Shown here: positions 45,215-57,251 of the stretch, one piece after another
Position numbering within the stretch: the stretch's first letter is position 1
How the letters are laid out: every line of letters starts with the position of its first letter
Assembly: GCF_950023065.1 (NCBI RefSeq)
Contig: NC_088680.1
Location: 62,657,350 to 62,721,349, forward strand
Source of the DNA: Planococcus citri
Taxonomy: Eukaryota > Arthropoda > Insecta > Hemiptera > Pseudococcidae
Direction of reading: 5' to 3'
DNA length: 64,000 nt
Made by a program: the position numbers and the translations under genes
The notes under the pieces: generated by a model
The model's input: only the letters and a program-made list of their open reading frames with translations
What the model was told of the DNA's origin: nothing
Database searches by the model: none

Positions 45215-45931
45215 CAGGGCCGTATTTACGCACAGGCAACCTAGGCAGTTGCCTAGGGCGGCAGATTTTCAGGGGCGGCAGATTTTCAGGGGCGGCAAAT
45301 TCTGAAGAGCTTTCATGGCAATTTTTGGGATTTTTCTAACTTGTAAATCGATTTTCAACAAAAATTACAAAAAAGTCGCGAAAATCGTCACGAATTTAAA
45401 TTTTTTTAAATTCTTGTACTATTAGGTGTTCAATAGTAGTGCTACTGCTAAATTGGTATTTTGAATAATCATGAAAAATCAAAATTTCAAAAGCTTTCGC
45501 CCTCGCTTCGCTCGGGCATATAATTTTTCTTTTCTCTAAACAAAAGTTGAGTCTTGAGGGTAGAAAAATTGACCTCTCAGATCAAAAATGATGTTTTTTC
45601 ACTTCTGAGGGATTGTGAATTTTGGTCTTTTGAGTGCTTTCGACCTCGCTTCGTTCAGACCATTTATGCGTGTTTCCAGAAATACCTACCTATTGGAATT
45701 TTATGGAAACAATTGTTAGATTTCTGGAGGAGCAGGGTTGTTGAGAGGGCGTCAAAAAGGACAGTTTGCCCCGGATGTGCTCATTCTAGAGGGCCCGATC
45801 AAAGAAGAGCCCTGTTTATTGTTCTTATAGGTATGTTGATAAAAGTATGGGGGGGGGGTACTTGATTTTTTTTGAAAGGGCGGAAAATTTCAATTCTGCC
45901 TAGGAGCGTAAAGAGGCTTAATCCAGCCCTG
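45215..45931. mobile_element. hAT MITE, 717 bp, perfect 8-bp TSD
   Basis: TCTGCAGT flanks both ends (45,207-45,214; 45,932-45,939). Ends are CAGGGCCGTATTTACGCACA and TAAAGAGGCTTAATCCAGCCCTG (inner bases diverged), with CCTAGGC near each end. Inside lie GCCCTCGCTTCGCTCGGGC and GACCTCGCTTCGTTCAG, and a 23-bp GCGGCAGATTTTCAGGG-type duplicate near 45,260. Confidence 0.92.
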
Positions 45932-46086
45932 TCTGCAGTAAATTACATACATTAGAATACACAGATTTAAATTTTTAAACTAATCAACAAAATCACCAAC
46001 ATATACAGAAAGAAATTACATAACAATGGTAAAGGAAAAAAAATAACAAATTAATAACAATTAAAGAAAAAAAGTTTCAAATATCA

Positions 46087-46560
46087 TTAAATAGGTTGGA
46101 AACTTTCAAGAAAGTGAATAATTTTTTTGCATAAGTCTTCATCATCTTCTTTTAAGTGTTCATATTTGAAGCCTATTCCCAGTATATTTTCAACATTTGA
46201 TTTATATAAAACACAGGAGTCCAATATGTGTTGAATCGTTATGTTTACACTGCAACATGGACATTTCTTGAGAGATTTTTCTGTGAAGAGTGAGCTGTGA
46301 GTAAATGAGGTATGGCCTATTCGTATCCTGGCTAAAATTACTTCTTCACGTCTACTTGAACGGTATGAGGTAGTAGGATTTGGTGGTATAATGTTTTTAT
46401 ATGTCTGAACTCTTTCTTTAACAGCATTCAAGTTGGCAGGATCAATATTTTCAGAGGTCAGCAATTTCCTAATATGGTTTCCAAAAGGTTTGTAGGTAGA
46501 GTATTGTTTTTCAAGGCTTGAATGAAAAATCTTGAAGTAGTTCATGTGACTTGGATTCAT
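46087..46560 (-). pseudogene. C-terminal domain of the non-LTR retrotransposon ORF2
   Basis: 157-codon open frame containing RIRIGHTSFTHS and a Cys/His cluster CPCCSVNITIQHILDSC, the zinc-knuckle-like end found in Jockey-type ORF2 proteins. It ends at a natural stop about 0.95 kb from the (TTCAG)n tail. It is separated from the RT by frameshifts and stops between 46,561 and 47,240. Confidence 0.8.
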
Positions 46561-46989
46561 GGCGATCTTTATGTAGTATTTTAGAGCTAGGCAGTTTCTT
46601 CTTTCTTGTAATGCGGTAGTACCTACTTTGGATATAAGTTTTGATATAGGACTTGTAAGCGCCTATACACAGACGAAGAGCATTAATGATTGAATGTGGA
46701 AAAAATACGTAATAATGCCCATCTATCTGCACCCCATCTGGTATGACTGAGTTTTTTAAGGATGTTCATAGCATTATTTCCTCTCTGTTTGACATAGTTG
46801 AGATGGGTTTTCCAATTTAAGCGCTCATCTAGGTAGAGTCCAAGAAACTTATGAACAGGAGTACTTGTTATTTCAGTGTTGTAGATTTGAAGATTGATAC
46901 ACTGTGTGGGTCCATGCTTACGATGAAAGTTGACAATAACAGTTTTTTCAGGTGAAAATCGCAGCCCCTTTTCAGTAATCCATCTCTGA

Positions 46990-48034
46990 AGTTGATTAAT
47001 TGTTTCTTAGAGACTCTTTTGAAGTTTGTTGATTGATTTTGCTCGAATAAAGATCGCCAAATCATCAGCAAATAGTGAGTAATTTACTGGCTTGAGTATC
47101 ACATTTTTAATATCATTCATTGCCAAAATAAATAATATTGGACTAATTACTGCTCCTTGGGGAGTGCCAATTTGTTGAATGTGAGCACTAGAGTAAGTTG
47201 TATTCAGCCGGATTTTAAAAGTTCGATGCCTTAGAAATGATTATATGAATAGAGGTAGATTTCCTTTAAGCTTGAGATTTTTCAGTGAGTTCATAATGGC
47301 TTGTTTTGGTATTCGATCAAATGCTTTTTCTACATCAAAGAAAATATAAGCTGTGTACTGTCTAGTTGTAAAGCCATCCAAGATTTCTTGCTGAAGTTTT
47401 ACTAGCTGGTCTAAGGTTGATCTGTGTTTTCTAAATCCACACTGGTTTTCATCAAGTAGGTTTTTTAGTTCCAGATGATCCATTAATCGAACAACAACCA
47501 TTTTTTCCAGCATTTTACATAAAACTGAGGTTAGGGCAATAGGGCGATAGCTATTTGGTTCTAATGTAGATTTTCCTGGTTTTGGTATGGGTATTACATG
47601 TGACTGGAGCCAAGAAGTAGGTACTTTGTGCATATTCCATATCTTATTGTAGAATTGTAATAAAATTTCAAGGTTATCTGTACTCATGTGTTTTAACATC
47701 TCAATATGAACATTATCAGGACCAGGTGATGAGTTTCTTGTTTTTCTGATGGCATTTTTCAATTCTAGTAAGGTAAAGTCAGCATTATACTCAAGGTTGC
47801 AATTTTCTTCTTGAAAACATTGGTCATTGAAATCATGAGTAATTTGAGATGCCAAGTATTCAGCTAGAAGTTTATTGTAGGAAGTGTTCTCCGCAAAATT
47901 ATTAGCCAGGATTTTAGCTATCTGTGAGGATGAGAAAGCTAGGTCGCCTGATGGAGATTTGACAGCAGTAATAGGTGAAAACGAGCTTTTCCCAGAAATT
48001 CTTTTGATTTTCATCCAAAATTCTTTGATTGGAG
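46990..48034 (-). pseudogene. Reverse transcriptase of the non-LTR retrotransposon (nonsense mutations)
   Basis: The frame 48,034-47,241 carries SSPGPDNVHIEML, HVIPIPKPGK, SYRPIALTSVLCKMLEKM, GFRKHRST and FFDVEKAFDRIP. A TAA near 47,240 (after GNLPLFI) ends it, but homology continues in the same frame: RTFKIRLN, IGTPQGAVISPILFI and the catalytic FADDLAIF near 47,060. A second TAA follows LQKSL near 47,008. The start codon of the 272-codon ORF (48,059) lies in flanking DNA and is not genuine. Confidence 0.88.
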
Positions 48035-48145
48035 TTTCTAACTTACGTTGAAATAGCATTATAATTTTGGATAAATAAAAAATGTTTGGTAGGTATTCTT
48101 GCAGATGATTTGCAATATTATTTTGTTAATTGAGAATTTTTTCGA
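48035..48145 (+). repeat. Second copy of the host-gene 3' UTR, right half
   Basis: Matches 36,473-36,575 (CTAACTTACGTTGAAATAGC, GATAAATAAAAAATGTTT, TTGCAGATGATTTGC, ATTATTTTGTTAATTGAGAA). It runs past the AATAAA, so more than a normal mature 3' end was copied. Confidence 0.85.
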
Positions 48146-48149
48146 TGTT

Positions 48150-49480
48150 ATTGCGAGGATTTCGTGTTTACATTTGAAATTACCAGCGATTATTCGATCA
48201 ACGATTTAAAAATGAATTGTAAAATTGAAATTTGGCTAAAAATATTATAAACCGGTTTCAAAATACCTACACGATATGCAATTTAAATAACGAACACAAA
48301 CTCTTGAGTTTATTTGTAAGTGAGTAGATAATGATCTTTATAATGGAAAATTCGAACTTTAAGCTAAATTAGCTTTGAATTAAGGCAAGAAACGTTAATT
48401 TAAAAATCATCAATTTGCTCCTTAAAAGTTGAAAATATGCAACCCAAATGACGTGGTAGATGAATTCGACAGATTTATGATACAAAATTACACCGATTTC
48501 ACTAGAAGAATAGAAAGTAGTAGGAGGTTGTGGTATGCTCCTGATACCAAAACTTTGAAATTTTTTTATGAGTTTTAGGGAGCTTTTCGAGATGTAGGAA
48601 GTATCGTCGGTAGGGGTTTCTAATGTGGAGAAACTATTTCCGTAGTTGGTTTTGTCTCAAAGTTCAAAGTTGATAGGATAACGATACTTTTTAATGGAAA
48701 GTTTCAACTTTCAAGTTTAAAAATTCAGTATGGAATAAAGTAACTGGAGTTTGGGATCGATTTCGAGTGGGTATCTGACAAGGTATTTTTTAAGCCAAAA
48801 ATTTTAGACCAATTCTTCAAAGAAAAGGTCAAAAATACGATTGCCCTGTTTAAATTTTGGGAATCGTACGTATTATCAAGTCAAAATTAAAATTCCTGAA
48901 GTTTGGGTACGATTTTGAGTCAGTGGTTTCAAAAAAGTATTTTTTAGGTGACAAATTTTCAAAAAATTTCTCAAAAAGGTCGTGAAATGCGATTTGGCAG
49001 CTACAACTACAGAAATCATCTTTTCCAATCACAAATTGAGTTTCCTGAAATTTGGAATTAGGTAAATTTAATTCTGCATCTGAATTCATATTCGTGTCAC
49101 TGCCTTTGTTTTCATTTGAAAATAACACAATGAGATCAAATTTTTGGAAACAAAATGGCATTCCTCATCTTAAATTTAAAACAGTGATTACAGTTAGATA
49201 TTACAAATTAGGTAAATACATAATAGAAAAGCACGAAAATAATTTTTATGGCGTAGGATATGAATACTTACTTTACAGAAAAGTTCTTGAAATTATCTTA
49301 AAACAATTATTTTGGAATTCAAATTTTAAATGCATGTTTTTCAAGACAATTCGAAAAAAAAAACAAATTGAATTGTTTATAAAAATGATTAAATTTGATG
49401 AAATATCGTTGAAAAATAATGAAATCTCACAAAACCTGCTCAAAGCACTGTAAAAAAAAAAGAAAGAAACAGATGAAGAT
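48150..49480. other. Intergenic AT-rich sequence
   Basis: No supported gene. The 133-codon ORF at 49,052-49,453 (K, I, F, N rich) has no motif or splice context. Confidence 0.35.
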
Positions 49481-50230
49481 TTACTAGAGAACCAGTGATA
49501 TTAAAAAGAAAAAACTGGTAAAATAGGTACTGTCAAAAAGTTGACAAATAAGACAGACTAGCAAGATTTTTTTTAAATTGACAAAAATGGCAGCATTTAT
49601 CACAAGATGGTACACAACTTTAATAATTTACCAGCAAAAATGGGTTTAAAAGTTCATACGTATAAGTGCTAAAATTTCTTCAAAAGTTGAGGAAAATTGA
49701 GAAAAAATCAGCAAAAAAGAAAGTAGGTAGATACTTATAATTATAGTAAAAAAAAAAAAAAAAAATGGATACCTACTCAAGTCGTCGATATTTTATAAAA
49801 CATTTTAATAATTGCTGAGTAAGTATCTTTTGATGAAATGTCCTGAATTCTAACACAATTTATATATAAAATTGAAAATAAAACGTAAATTGCGTTTTAA
49901 AAAATGTAAAAAAAAAATCAACAAAAAAATATTATAGCAGTGTTAAAAACGCACAATTGAGTAAATTAGCTGAAAAGTTATCTAAAAAATGATAAAATTC
50001 TACTGAAATTCAGGGGAATCAAAATAAAATCTTTGCAAGTAGTGAAAATTTCGATAACATATTTGAAATGACTAAAAATGACAACATAATAGAGAAACAG
50101 GAATGAAAATCTCGTAAAGTAGTTCAAAATACTCAAAAAAGACATAAACTACCAAAATCTGGGCAGAATAAGCAAAAAAAAAAATTCAGAACTATTATTC
50201 TCAAAAATTAATTAAAGTAAAAATGTTCAA
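49481..50230. repeat. A-rich degenerate repeat block
   Basis: AAAAATT/GACAAAA words dominate the plus strand, including an A17 run near 49,750. Same style as 16,200-17,290 and 31,090-31,800. Confidence 0.5.
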
Positions 50231-51090
50231 AAATTATCATAAGTACGCCAACAGAACAAGACAATGCGTTCCAAAAACTCAGAACTCAAAATTTTAGCTG
50301 CTTGAATTAAGTTTTACATTTTTGGTGACTTTTTAAAAAAAAAATACCTATAAACATTTTTCAAATTCAAAATGATCCATTTTCAGTGTAAAAGTATTTT
50401 TAATTTAGATTTAATTTACTGGTAAAATGAATGAGGAATCCTCATTTTTTAAGATCAATCTCCTAAAATTATTTTTTTTACTTTTAACCAATCTGTAGTC
50501 TCTGGACTTATTTCGATTTTTTCCATAAATTTTTGAAATTGAATTACTTACCTTAAAATTGATTGGGAATTGACCAAAACGGTTGTCATGTTCGAAATCA
50601 GCGTCCCAAAATTAGTCCAAAATGGTCTTTGTTGTATTCAGATCATAAAAAGGCTCTATAGTGTAAGAATTAACTTGGTCATTGTAACTTTGAAAATAAT
50701 CTCAAACACAATCTTCAAATCATAGTTCATATAATTCTTCTCATAATATCACAATTATTAAATCGTAATTCAAAAATTAAATCATTAGGTAGGTAATTCA
50801 GTAGAATAACATGAATATGATTCATATACCTACTTATAAAATCAAACTATAACATTATCGAGATCTAGCTAAACCATTTCATCTCTCAAGAATGGTACCT
50901 ATCTTATTTTTACCTCCACTTTTCTCTTTTGTAGTGAGAATTCCAAGCAATACAAGGACCAAAAATAAATTCGAATCATTACATCACACTACAAGCAAAA
51001 GCATCTACGCAGACAACAAGAAGCTAATAATAGCTTTTTACCTATCAACTAATAATGTTAAAACAACTGTACTTATATGTACTTAAGCAT

Positions 51091-51941
51091 TCAATAATAC
51101 AATCGTCTGCATTTTGGAGCTAGGATCAATGTCGTCTTCCATTTCCATAGTGACATCATACTGTCTAAATTATCTGGAGTTGGAATTGTGGTCAGCAAAT
51201 TTTCATAAACATCGAGCCTCAGTAACAATTATTTCAGTAATCCATAATTTAGGTGAAAAGAATACCTACTAGAATATTGAAAATATGAAAATCATTAGTT
51301 GCATGCTGAACGGAACAAAACTATGAGGACAATATTAGGTATGCAGCTACGCACCTGCTTTTTGTAAAATGGAGGAAATTTGCAATTGCATCAGAGTGAT
51401 TTCTTTTGAGAAACATTCGACACTAGCAATAGCGGAAGGCTCATCAAGCTCGGCTATTTCTTTGTAGGTATACCAATTCATCTGTTAAACAAATGAAAAT
51501 GCATCCAACTTAGCAAATGGAAAAAAATGATCGAGAATGAATTTTAAAAAAACAAAAAAACATACTTGCAACAAAAGTAAGTAAGCTTTTTATTCTGTTG
51601 ACTGTTTTCAAAATTGAAAATCGTCGGTGGCATTTTGAACTGATCTTTCTTAGACATCAAAAGTTGCTTTCTTTTTTTGTGCTTTTCCTCTTTTTCTCGC
51701 ATTTTTCTACTGTCGTTGTGAGTATCTTTCTTCTTGGACGATTAATCAGGATTCTGTTTGAAACAAATAAAATACTTAAAATAATTTATATTAGATATAG
51801 TGAAACGAAATTAAAAGAGCATGCATAAATCTTTTGGGCTCACTCGCTAGTTGGAACTAGTTGGAATATTACCTTTGTGGAGATCTGTATGTCAAGTAGC
51901 GCTTCTACTGATGAATCACGGTAGGTACTCGTAACCGCCAT
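51091..51941 (-). CDS. Small four-exon host gene, unknown function
   Basis: Minus-strand exons: 51,941-51,873 (ATG, MAVTSTYRDSSVEALLDIQ, donor AAAG|GTAATA); 51,753-51,566 (after TTTCAAACAG; KKKDTHNDSRKMREKEEKHK, PPTIFNFENSQQ; donor CAA|GTATGT); 51,481-51,351 (after GTTTAACAG; MNWYTYKEIAELDEPSAIAS; donor GC|GTAGCT); 51,217-51,091 (LDVYENLLTTIPTPDNLDS, stop TGA). Exons 1-2 and 3-4 join in phase. The product would be about 165-175 residues: a lysine-rich coiled-coil stretch followed by a helical acidic C-terminus. Two oddities: an in-frame TAA five codons into exon 2 unless an inner acceptor (CCAAG) is used, and a one-base phase conflict between exons 2 and 3. It is either a recent pseudogene or affected by assembly indels. 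No family recognised. Confidence 0.6.
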
Positions 51942-51959
51942 TTTTGATTTTTAATTTTA

Positions 51960-53500
51960 ATTATATTTTTGACAGGCAAAAAAAACGATATTTTTTATGT
52001 GAGGACGAGTAGTTTACTTTTGGCGTTTTAAAATTTTAGAATCTGAATGACGTTTTCTTGAAGGAAGTTGATTTTGAAAAAGAAAACAGAACAGGCCCAA
52101 ACGAAAGTGAAAGCTTTTGAAAATTTGTATTTCGAGAGGCATAAAATCATAAAAACGATGTTTTTTTTTTTAAATTTTAGACAAAAGTTGTAGGAAATTT
52201 GGCGTGGATAGTAAAAGTATACTGAGCTATTTTCAACGTAAAATCAACCCCTAGCTGATGAGATATTAGTGAAACCCTCATTTTGGGGAGATTCAACCGC
52301 ATGAGAAGTAGTCAAGAAAACAACCAAAGTGACCCCTATACTACTCATGTGTATGTACAAATGGAGAATTTAAGTGAAAAATATAAAATCATTTTTTAAT
52401 TTTTATTTTGTGTTCAAATGTAGGAAGGACCACAAACATAGATTCACCTACAACGAAAGTATTAATTCAATTTATTAGAATTTTTTTTTATACATTAATT
52501 TTTTTTCGTGTAAGTAACTAAGTATATCTATTCATGTATTTCTTCATTTCGGTCTTTAGTTTTGGTGCTTCAGAAATTTCATCTAGCCTTCATCTTCGTT
52601 TCATTTCAAATAATAAGTTGATTCATAATTTTTGATTTGATAATTTATTAGAAATTTGTCATTTTGTTGGCTATTTTTTTAGCATACCAAAATTTTTATT
52701 GATACGTCACTTAACTTGATTCGAGTTTGTTCAAAGAGTGGTTAAACCCCAATTACAAATATTTTTTAATAATGGAACCCTTCATGGTGTTGTTCATAAT
52801 AATGCATAATGCTAATCTAGATTTTATCCATGATAATCACTTAAGACAAATAGGAACACGCGTCCAGTCACGTAAGTAAGTATTAATTTTTTTTTTTTTA
52901 GTAATTTTATTAGGTATCTAAGTCTTTTTTCAATATAAACCTTTCCTTAGTCCCTCCCCCCGAAAAAATGTTATGTTGGCCACGTACATGAAGAGAGAGA
53001 CCTGTCGAGTTGAAAAAATGAAGGTAAAATCTTCTGTGGGAGGAAAGTTTCAAACTTTCATGTGGTTGATGTGGTAAATAGGTATGTTTTTTGCTTCAAA
53101 TCTAATAATGAAATCTCATTGATTGGGATTCTGAAACATTGTTTCCAATGTTCTTGAAAAGTCAGACAAAATATTGTAAAATTGTAAAAATATTCGTTAT
53201 TGATGATTTTTTTCGCCAGTTTTTAAACATTTGATATAATTATGTAATTGCAGGAAATTAAAATTTAAAGATTTTAAAAGATTTTAAATTTACCAACTTG
53301 AAAAAAATAGGTAGGTAATGAGAAATTAAAGTGGCCTCAATTGAAAAATTTTGATCAGAAATATTGAAAGACTTCTAAAATTTTAAAAAGGGGTTAGAAG
53401 AAAGGTCGCCGAGACGATGAAAATTGATTTAATCGCTTGTGCTTCGTTTGTTATGATGGTTTGTGCTGCCACTCACAATCCCCTAACCCCCCTTCTCTGA
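51960..53500. other. Non-coding sequence with duplicated exon-like pieces
   Basis: Holds TACTCATGTGTATGTACAAA with GAATTTAAGTGAAAAATA near 52,335-52,390, matching 63,085-63,130, and a splice-like unit AACACGCGTCCAGTCAC|GTAAGT near 52,855-52,875 that matches others at 54,950, 60,760 and 60,940. No ORF supported. Confidence 0.4.
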
Positions 53501-54036
53501 AATAAGGGATTTAACCACTTATCAGGATTTACACATGTCAGTCTTTTGATCCTTTCTTAGGCATTTTTGGTCCAGGATATTGTAAGGGTGAGATATGGCC
53601 CAACCGCTATAGGTGGTTTATATTGTAAAGTTCTCGCAGTAAAGATTATTGAACTTATTCCATAGTGGGGACTGAAGGTTACGTGTACTAGTATATTCTC
53701 TATCCGAGGTTCCAAGCTCTGATCGTGAACCTCTAACAAACACTTGGTCCGGGTATCTCAAGTCCACTCTCCCTATTTTATAATGTTACCCATCGCGTGG
53801 TGAATTTGTGTTATATCGCGCTAATTATGGTATGTCGATTAATTAGTGCTTTTTTGGATGAACCGCTATTCGTTCCGGATCTTAGTGGTTCTACCCCTGG
53901 CAATGTGTACCTACCAACCAATACCCTGCGACATACTTAGTATGAGTAGCACCCCGACAAGCAGGGAACAAGTACAGTGTTGAAGTAAGAGATGTATCCT
54001 AAATCTTACCCAGTTTCCTTCACCATCCTATTAATA
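53500..54036. other. Unresolved block, possible LTR fragment
   Basis: Less AT-rich and less repetitive than its neighbours (e.g. CGCTATTCGTTCCGGATCTT near 53,860). It seems to continue after the hAT MITE at 54,326-54,760, where CAAGTCCGAATAAATATTAC and CCTAAGGAATATTTATTGG resemble the block at 17,300-17,450. Ends undefined. Confidence 0.3.
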
Positions 54037-54325
54037 CAGAGTTCAACGGGTACCCGGATCCGCGGGTATTACTCGGATCCGAAAATTATCCGGGTCTACC
54101 CGGTTCATTATCCGGGTAGAAAAATTCTAGAAAATGACGTCATTTTGAGCAGTTCATCTTTATATCGCTAGGATTGCTATATAAAGATGAACTTTTTTCG
54201 TCACTTTGATTTGGCAACGTCGCATTTTTCATTGTTTTTCACTACCCGGTTCCGTATCCGGGTAACCGGGTTGCTTTCCGGGTTGAACCCGGAAACCCGG
54301 TTATCCAGGTACCCGTTGAACTCTA
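54037..54325. mobile_element. hAT MITE, 289 bp, rich in ACCCGG/CCGGGT
   Basis: Ends are CAGAGTTCAACGGGTACC and GGTACCCGTTGAACTCTA. Flanks TATTAATA (54,029-54,036) and TATTAATT (54,326-54,333) match at 7 of 8 bases. The interior alternates CCGGGTA and TACCCGG and has a central hairpin, AGTTCATCTTTATAT pairing with ATATAAAGATGAACT. Confidence 0.88.
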
Positions 54326-54924
54326 TATTAATTATAAGTAGTGTAACTTCACCGCACTTTTGTAATTAATCTCACTCGCTTATTGATTACAAGCTAGGCA
54401 TGTTCCTGAGATAGTTCTGCACAATCCGCATAATCGTGGCTGATTATGCTGCTGACAGTTTTCCATGTCAACACAGAATAATATTAACCTAGTTAAGATT
54501 ATTTGGTATAATTATGCTAAACCATTTCATTCAATTACATCGAATATAGGAGTAAAATGATTTGTCTACTGTGTTTCATTTCATAGGTAGATTCAGAATT
54601 AGTGTTAAATTGGAGCTAAGAAAGATTAACAGCCTCTTCTCTGAGCTAGACAAGTCCGAATAAATATTACTTCCCTAAGGAATATTTATTGGAATCCCCC
54701 AGGCATTAAGTTATTATCATATTTCCCCCTATAACCAATCTTTCCCAGCCCCCTCATTACAATATGTCAAATGATAAACAACTTGAATATAATAGAGCTC
54801 AAGGGACCAATACCAAGTACCTACCAACTGTACATCTCCAATCAAAACGAAACTTCGCCTACATATGTGTTATACACAGTGTTGAAAGAACAGATACTTA
54901 TAACAGTTTTTAAGCCCTTTTACA

Positions 54925-54962
54925 GGATGAAGAATAATAAGACAAATAAAAACACACGTCCA
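54925..54962 (+). other. Exon-like unit (TTTTACAG ... GTAAGT)
   Basis: After TTTTACAG a short frame (MKNNKTNKNTRPVA) ends at a GTAAGT donor followed by a T-tract. Related units with the same NTRPxT ending lie near 52,855, 60,757, 60,357-60,396 and 60,899-60,948. A matching downstream acceptor is at 55,862 (TTTCAG, then MMPVITNTRVEVKL in one frame). Confidence 0.35.
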
Positions 54963-55009
54963 GTTGCGTAAGTATTACTTGATTATTTTTTTTTTAGTAA
55001 TTTTAATAC

Positions 55010-55840
55010 GTTTTTGAGTGTTTTTACACACATCTTCAACACTTCTTCGTGATTTTAGGCAAATTTTATAGAATTTTCTTCTTTTTTTTGTGATTTTCGT
55101 GTTTTTGGGTATAATTTTAACGATGTATTAAAGAATTTTTCCAAATTCTATCTTTGTACTTATTTTTGACAAAATGTTATCCTTTCTTCAGCAATTTGAT
55201 CGCATTTTTGAGTCTTTTTATGTCATTTTTGACACGTTTTTACACTTTTCATGTATTTATTTATAGGAACTGTGACAGAATTGACTTCATTTTTTTGTGG
55301 TATGTGGTGTTTTTAGAGCTTTTACACGATGTTTTTTGCCATTCCAGCTGATTTTGGAAATGACAAAACTGTTTTTAGAGCTTTTTTGAAGTGTTTCAAG
55401 TCCGAAATTGGGTTTTGATTTTTTGGGGATTTTTGAAAAAATTTGCGAGGAATTGAAATATTTTGACGAGACATTTGTTTGAGCATGTTTGAAGGACTCT
55501 GAGCCCAAAATTATGTCATGATTTCGGAAATTCTCTGAGAATGATGTCATGCAATCGGTAGAAATGGGTTCAAGTGTTGAAAAAAATTGATATAAAAACT
55601 TTTTTCGAGCATTTCAGAAAAATTTTGAGCCACGCGGTTCTCACTTTTTTATTTGATGAGTCGATGATTTAATATTTATCAAGTACGATGAACTAATTAC
55701 CTCATTAATTTTTAGTGTAAAAACTGCAATTTTTCATAAAAATTTTTGTCAGAAAAATAAATTGAAAAACATTGAAAAAAATATCTTTGTATTCAGTGAA
55801 CTGAAAATTTAAAAAAATCGTACTGAAAATTAATTGATTT
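55010..55840. repeat. T-rich degenerate repeat block
   Basis: Same style as 5,160-6,060 (GTAATTTTAATACGTTTTTG). From about 55,380 it grades into TTTTTGAGCC/AATTTTGAG phrases like those near 37,900-38,300. Confidence 0.45.
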
Positions 55841-56243
55841 ATTTATTTATTTATTTATTTCAGATTACTATTTGTACAAAATGATGCCCGTAATCACGAA
55901 CACACGAGTTGAAGTTAAACTACACGTGACCGGAAGCCATCGAGCTGATCGATCAGTCTAAGTAAATTTTTTTTCTTTTCTTTTCTATCCGTTTTAAATG
56001 AAATATATTTAGGTACCTATGATATTTATTTTTATTTTGTGTAATATGGTCTGTGATTATGTTTCCTTCATGACAAAGAAAAGCCTAATTGATGTTATTT
56101 TCAACAAAGAATCCTTTAAAATTTGCCAGGAACAAGAGAGAATTCTTCAGTACAATACTGAGGTGCCTAGTCAAAATTTTACTTGATGTATAGCTTATTG
56201 CATGTTACGTCGGCAGAGCTTGTCATTTCGAGGCACAGAATGA

Positions 56244-56482
56244 GGGAGACATAATCCAGTTCTTCAAAAGTGGCTGGAAGATGAAGATATTCGGCCTTAT
56301 CACATTCGAGTAAAAGGTAAATACCAATCGTAAGATAGTATTTTGTGTTTCGGCATAAAATAATAAGTTACCACACTTCGTAGTAAGTACTCTACCCCCT
56401 TTCACAACGTGTTATCTTTTGCTATCTTAAAACAGTTACAGCAGAAGATCGGCCGAATTGGGAGTACTGTCCGAAATTCTAA
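56244..56482 (+). other. Possible two-exon coding fragment
   Basis: 56,244-56,316 reads GRHNPVLQKWLEDEDIRPYH and IRVK to AAAAG|GTAAAT. 56,436-56,482 follows TTAAAACAG and continues in phase as VTAEDRPNWEYCPKF then stop. Codon content is unlike the surrounding repeats. No upstream start is visible (TGA at 56,241), so it is a 3' fragment or a decayed copy. Family unknown. Confidence 0.4.
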
Positions 56483-57251
56483 TCGGAATAGACGGAGATC
56501 CCCTACATGGTTCTCCTGGGCATTGCTGCGACGGCTCACTATAATTATACCTACCTACAGTTTATTTTTACCATTTAAAAATGTTTAAAAATATCATTTT
56601 TATAATTTTTCTTTAAAAATTTTTTCATTTTGTTCAAATTATGGAAAAAAATTGATTCGCAAATTTTTAAAGAAATTGCATAATTGATTTTTTTTAAGTA
56701 TTTCATTTTCTTTGTTACTTTTTCAAATTTTTAAAAAAGTTTTGATTTTTTTGAAAGAATTCATTTTTTTAAATTTTTGAATAAATTTCCATTTTTTTAA
56801 TTTTTTAAGAAATTTATTTTTTTTAATTTCTATTTTTGAAGTTTTAAAATTTTTTTACGTATGTCGAGTAAACAAGGTAGGATTGATGGAATGTGAACTT
56901 GACGTACTTTTTATTCATAGGTCAGAGCGAAGAAATTTCAGTTTGGTAGTAGTGTAGAACTCAACTACCACTTTTTTTTTCAAAAATTATCATAACTCAT
57001 ATTTTTCATTCTGATTGCATCAGTAATTTGCAGAGATAATAATCATATCATTGCAATTAAATTATTTGCATTGTAAGTAACTAATTTTCATACTTGCGTA
57101 TTGTAAGTAACTATTTTTTTTTTTTTTAATTTTAACAATAATAATTATGCCATTCGTGTCTCCTCCACTTTTACCTATAGGGCCACTGGTTTGTGCTGCC
57201 CTCTCATACCTAACCCTCAACACCACAACACCTCCCCTCACCATAAGCTTG

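Larger units (their letters stand above)
45140..48034 (-). mobile_element. 5'-truncated Jockey-like non-LTR retrotransposon
   Basis: Inserted on the minus strand into the duplicated 3' UTR. TTTCTA flanks it (45,134-45,139 and 48,035-48,040). Its 3' tail is a (TTCAG)n run, seen here as CTGAACTGAACTGAACTGAA after 45,139. At the 5' end it starts in the linker before the reverse transcriptase, so the endonuclease is missing: truncation typical of target-primed reverse transcription. A hAT MITE sits in its 3' UTR. Confidence 0.85.

Noticed and set aside
46868..47071. 67-codon minus-strand ORF as a separate gene
   Set aside because: Out-of-frame reading of the retrotransposon RT; the true frame carries FADDLAIF there.
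49052..49453. 133-codon ORF as a gene
   Set aside because: Low-complexity K/I/F/N sequence with no motif, splice site or promoter context.
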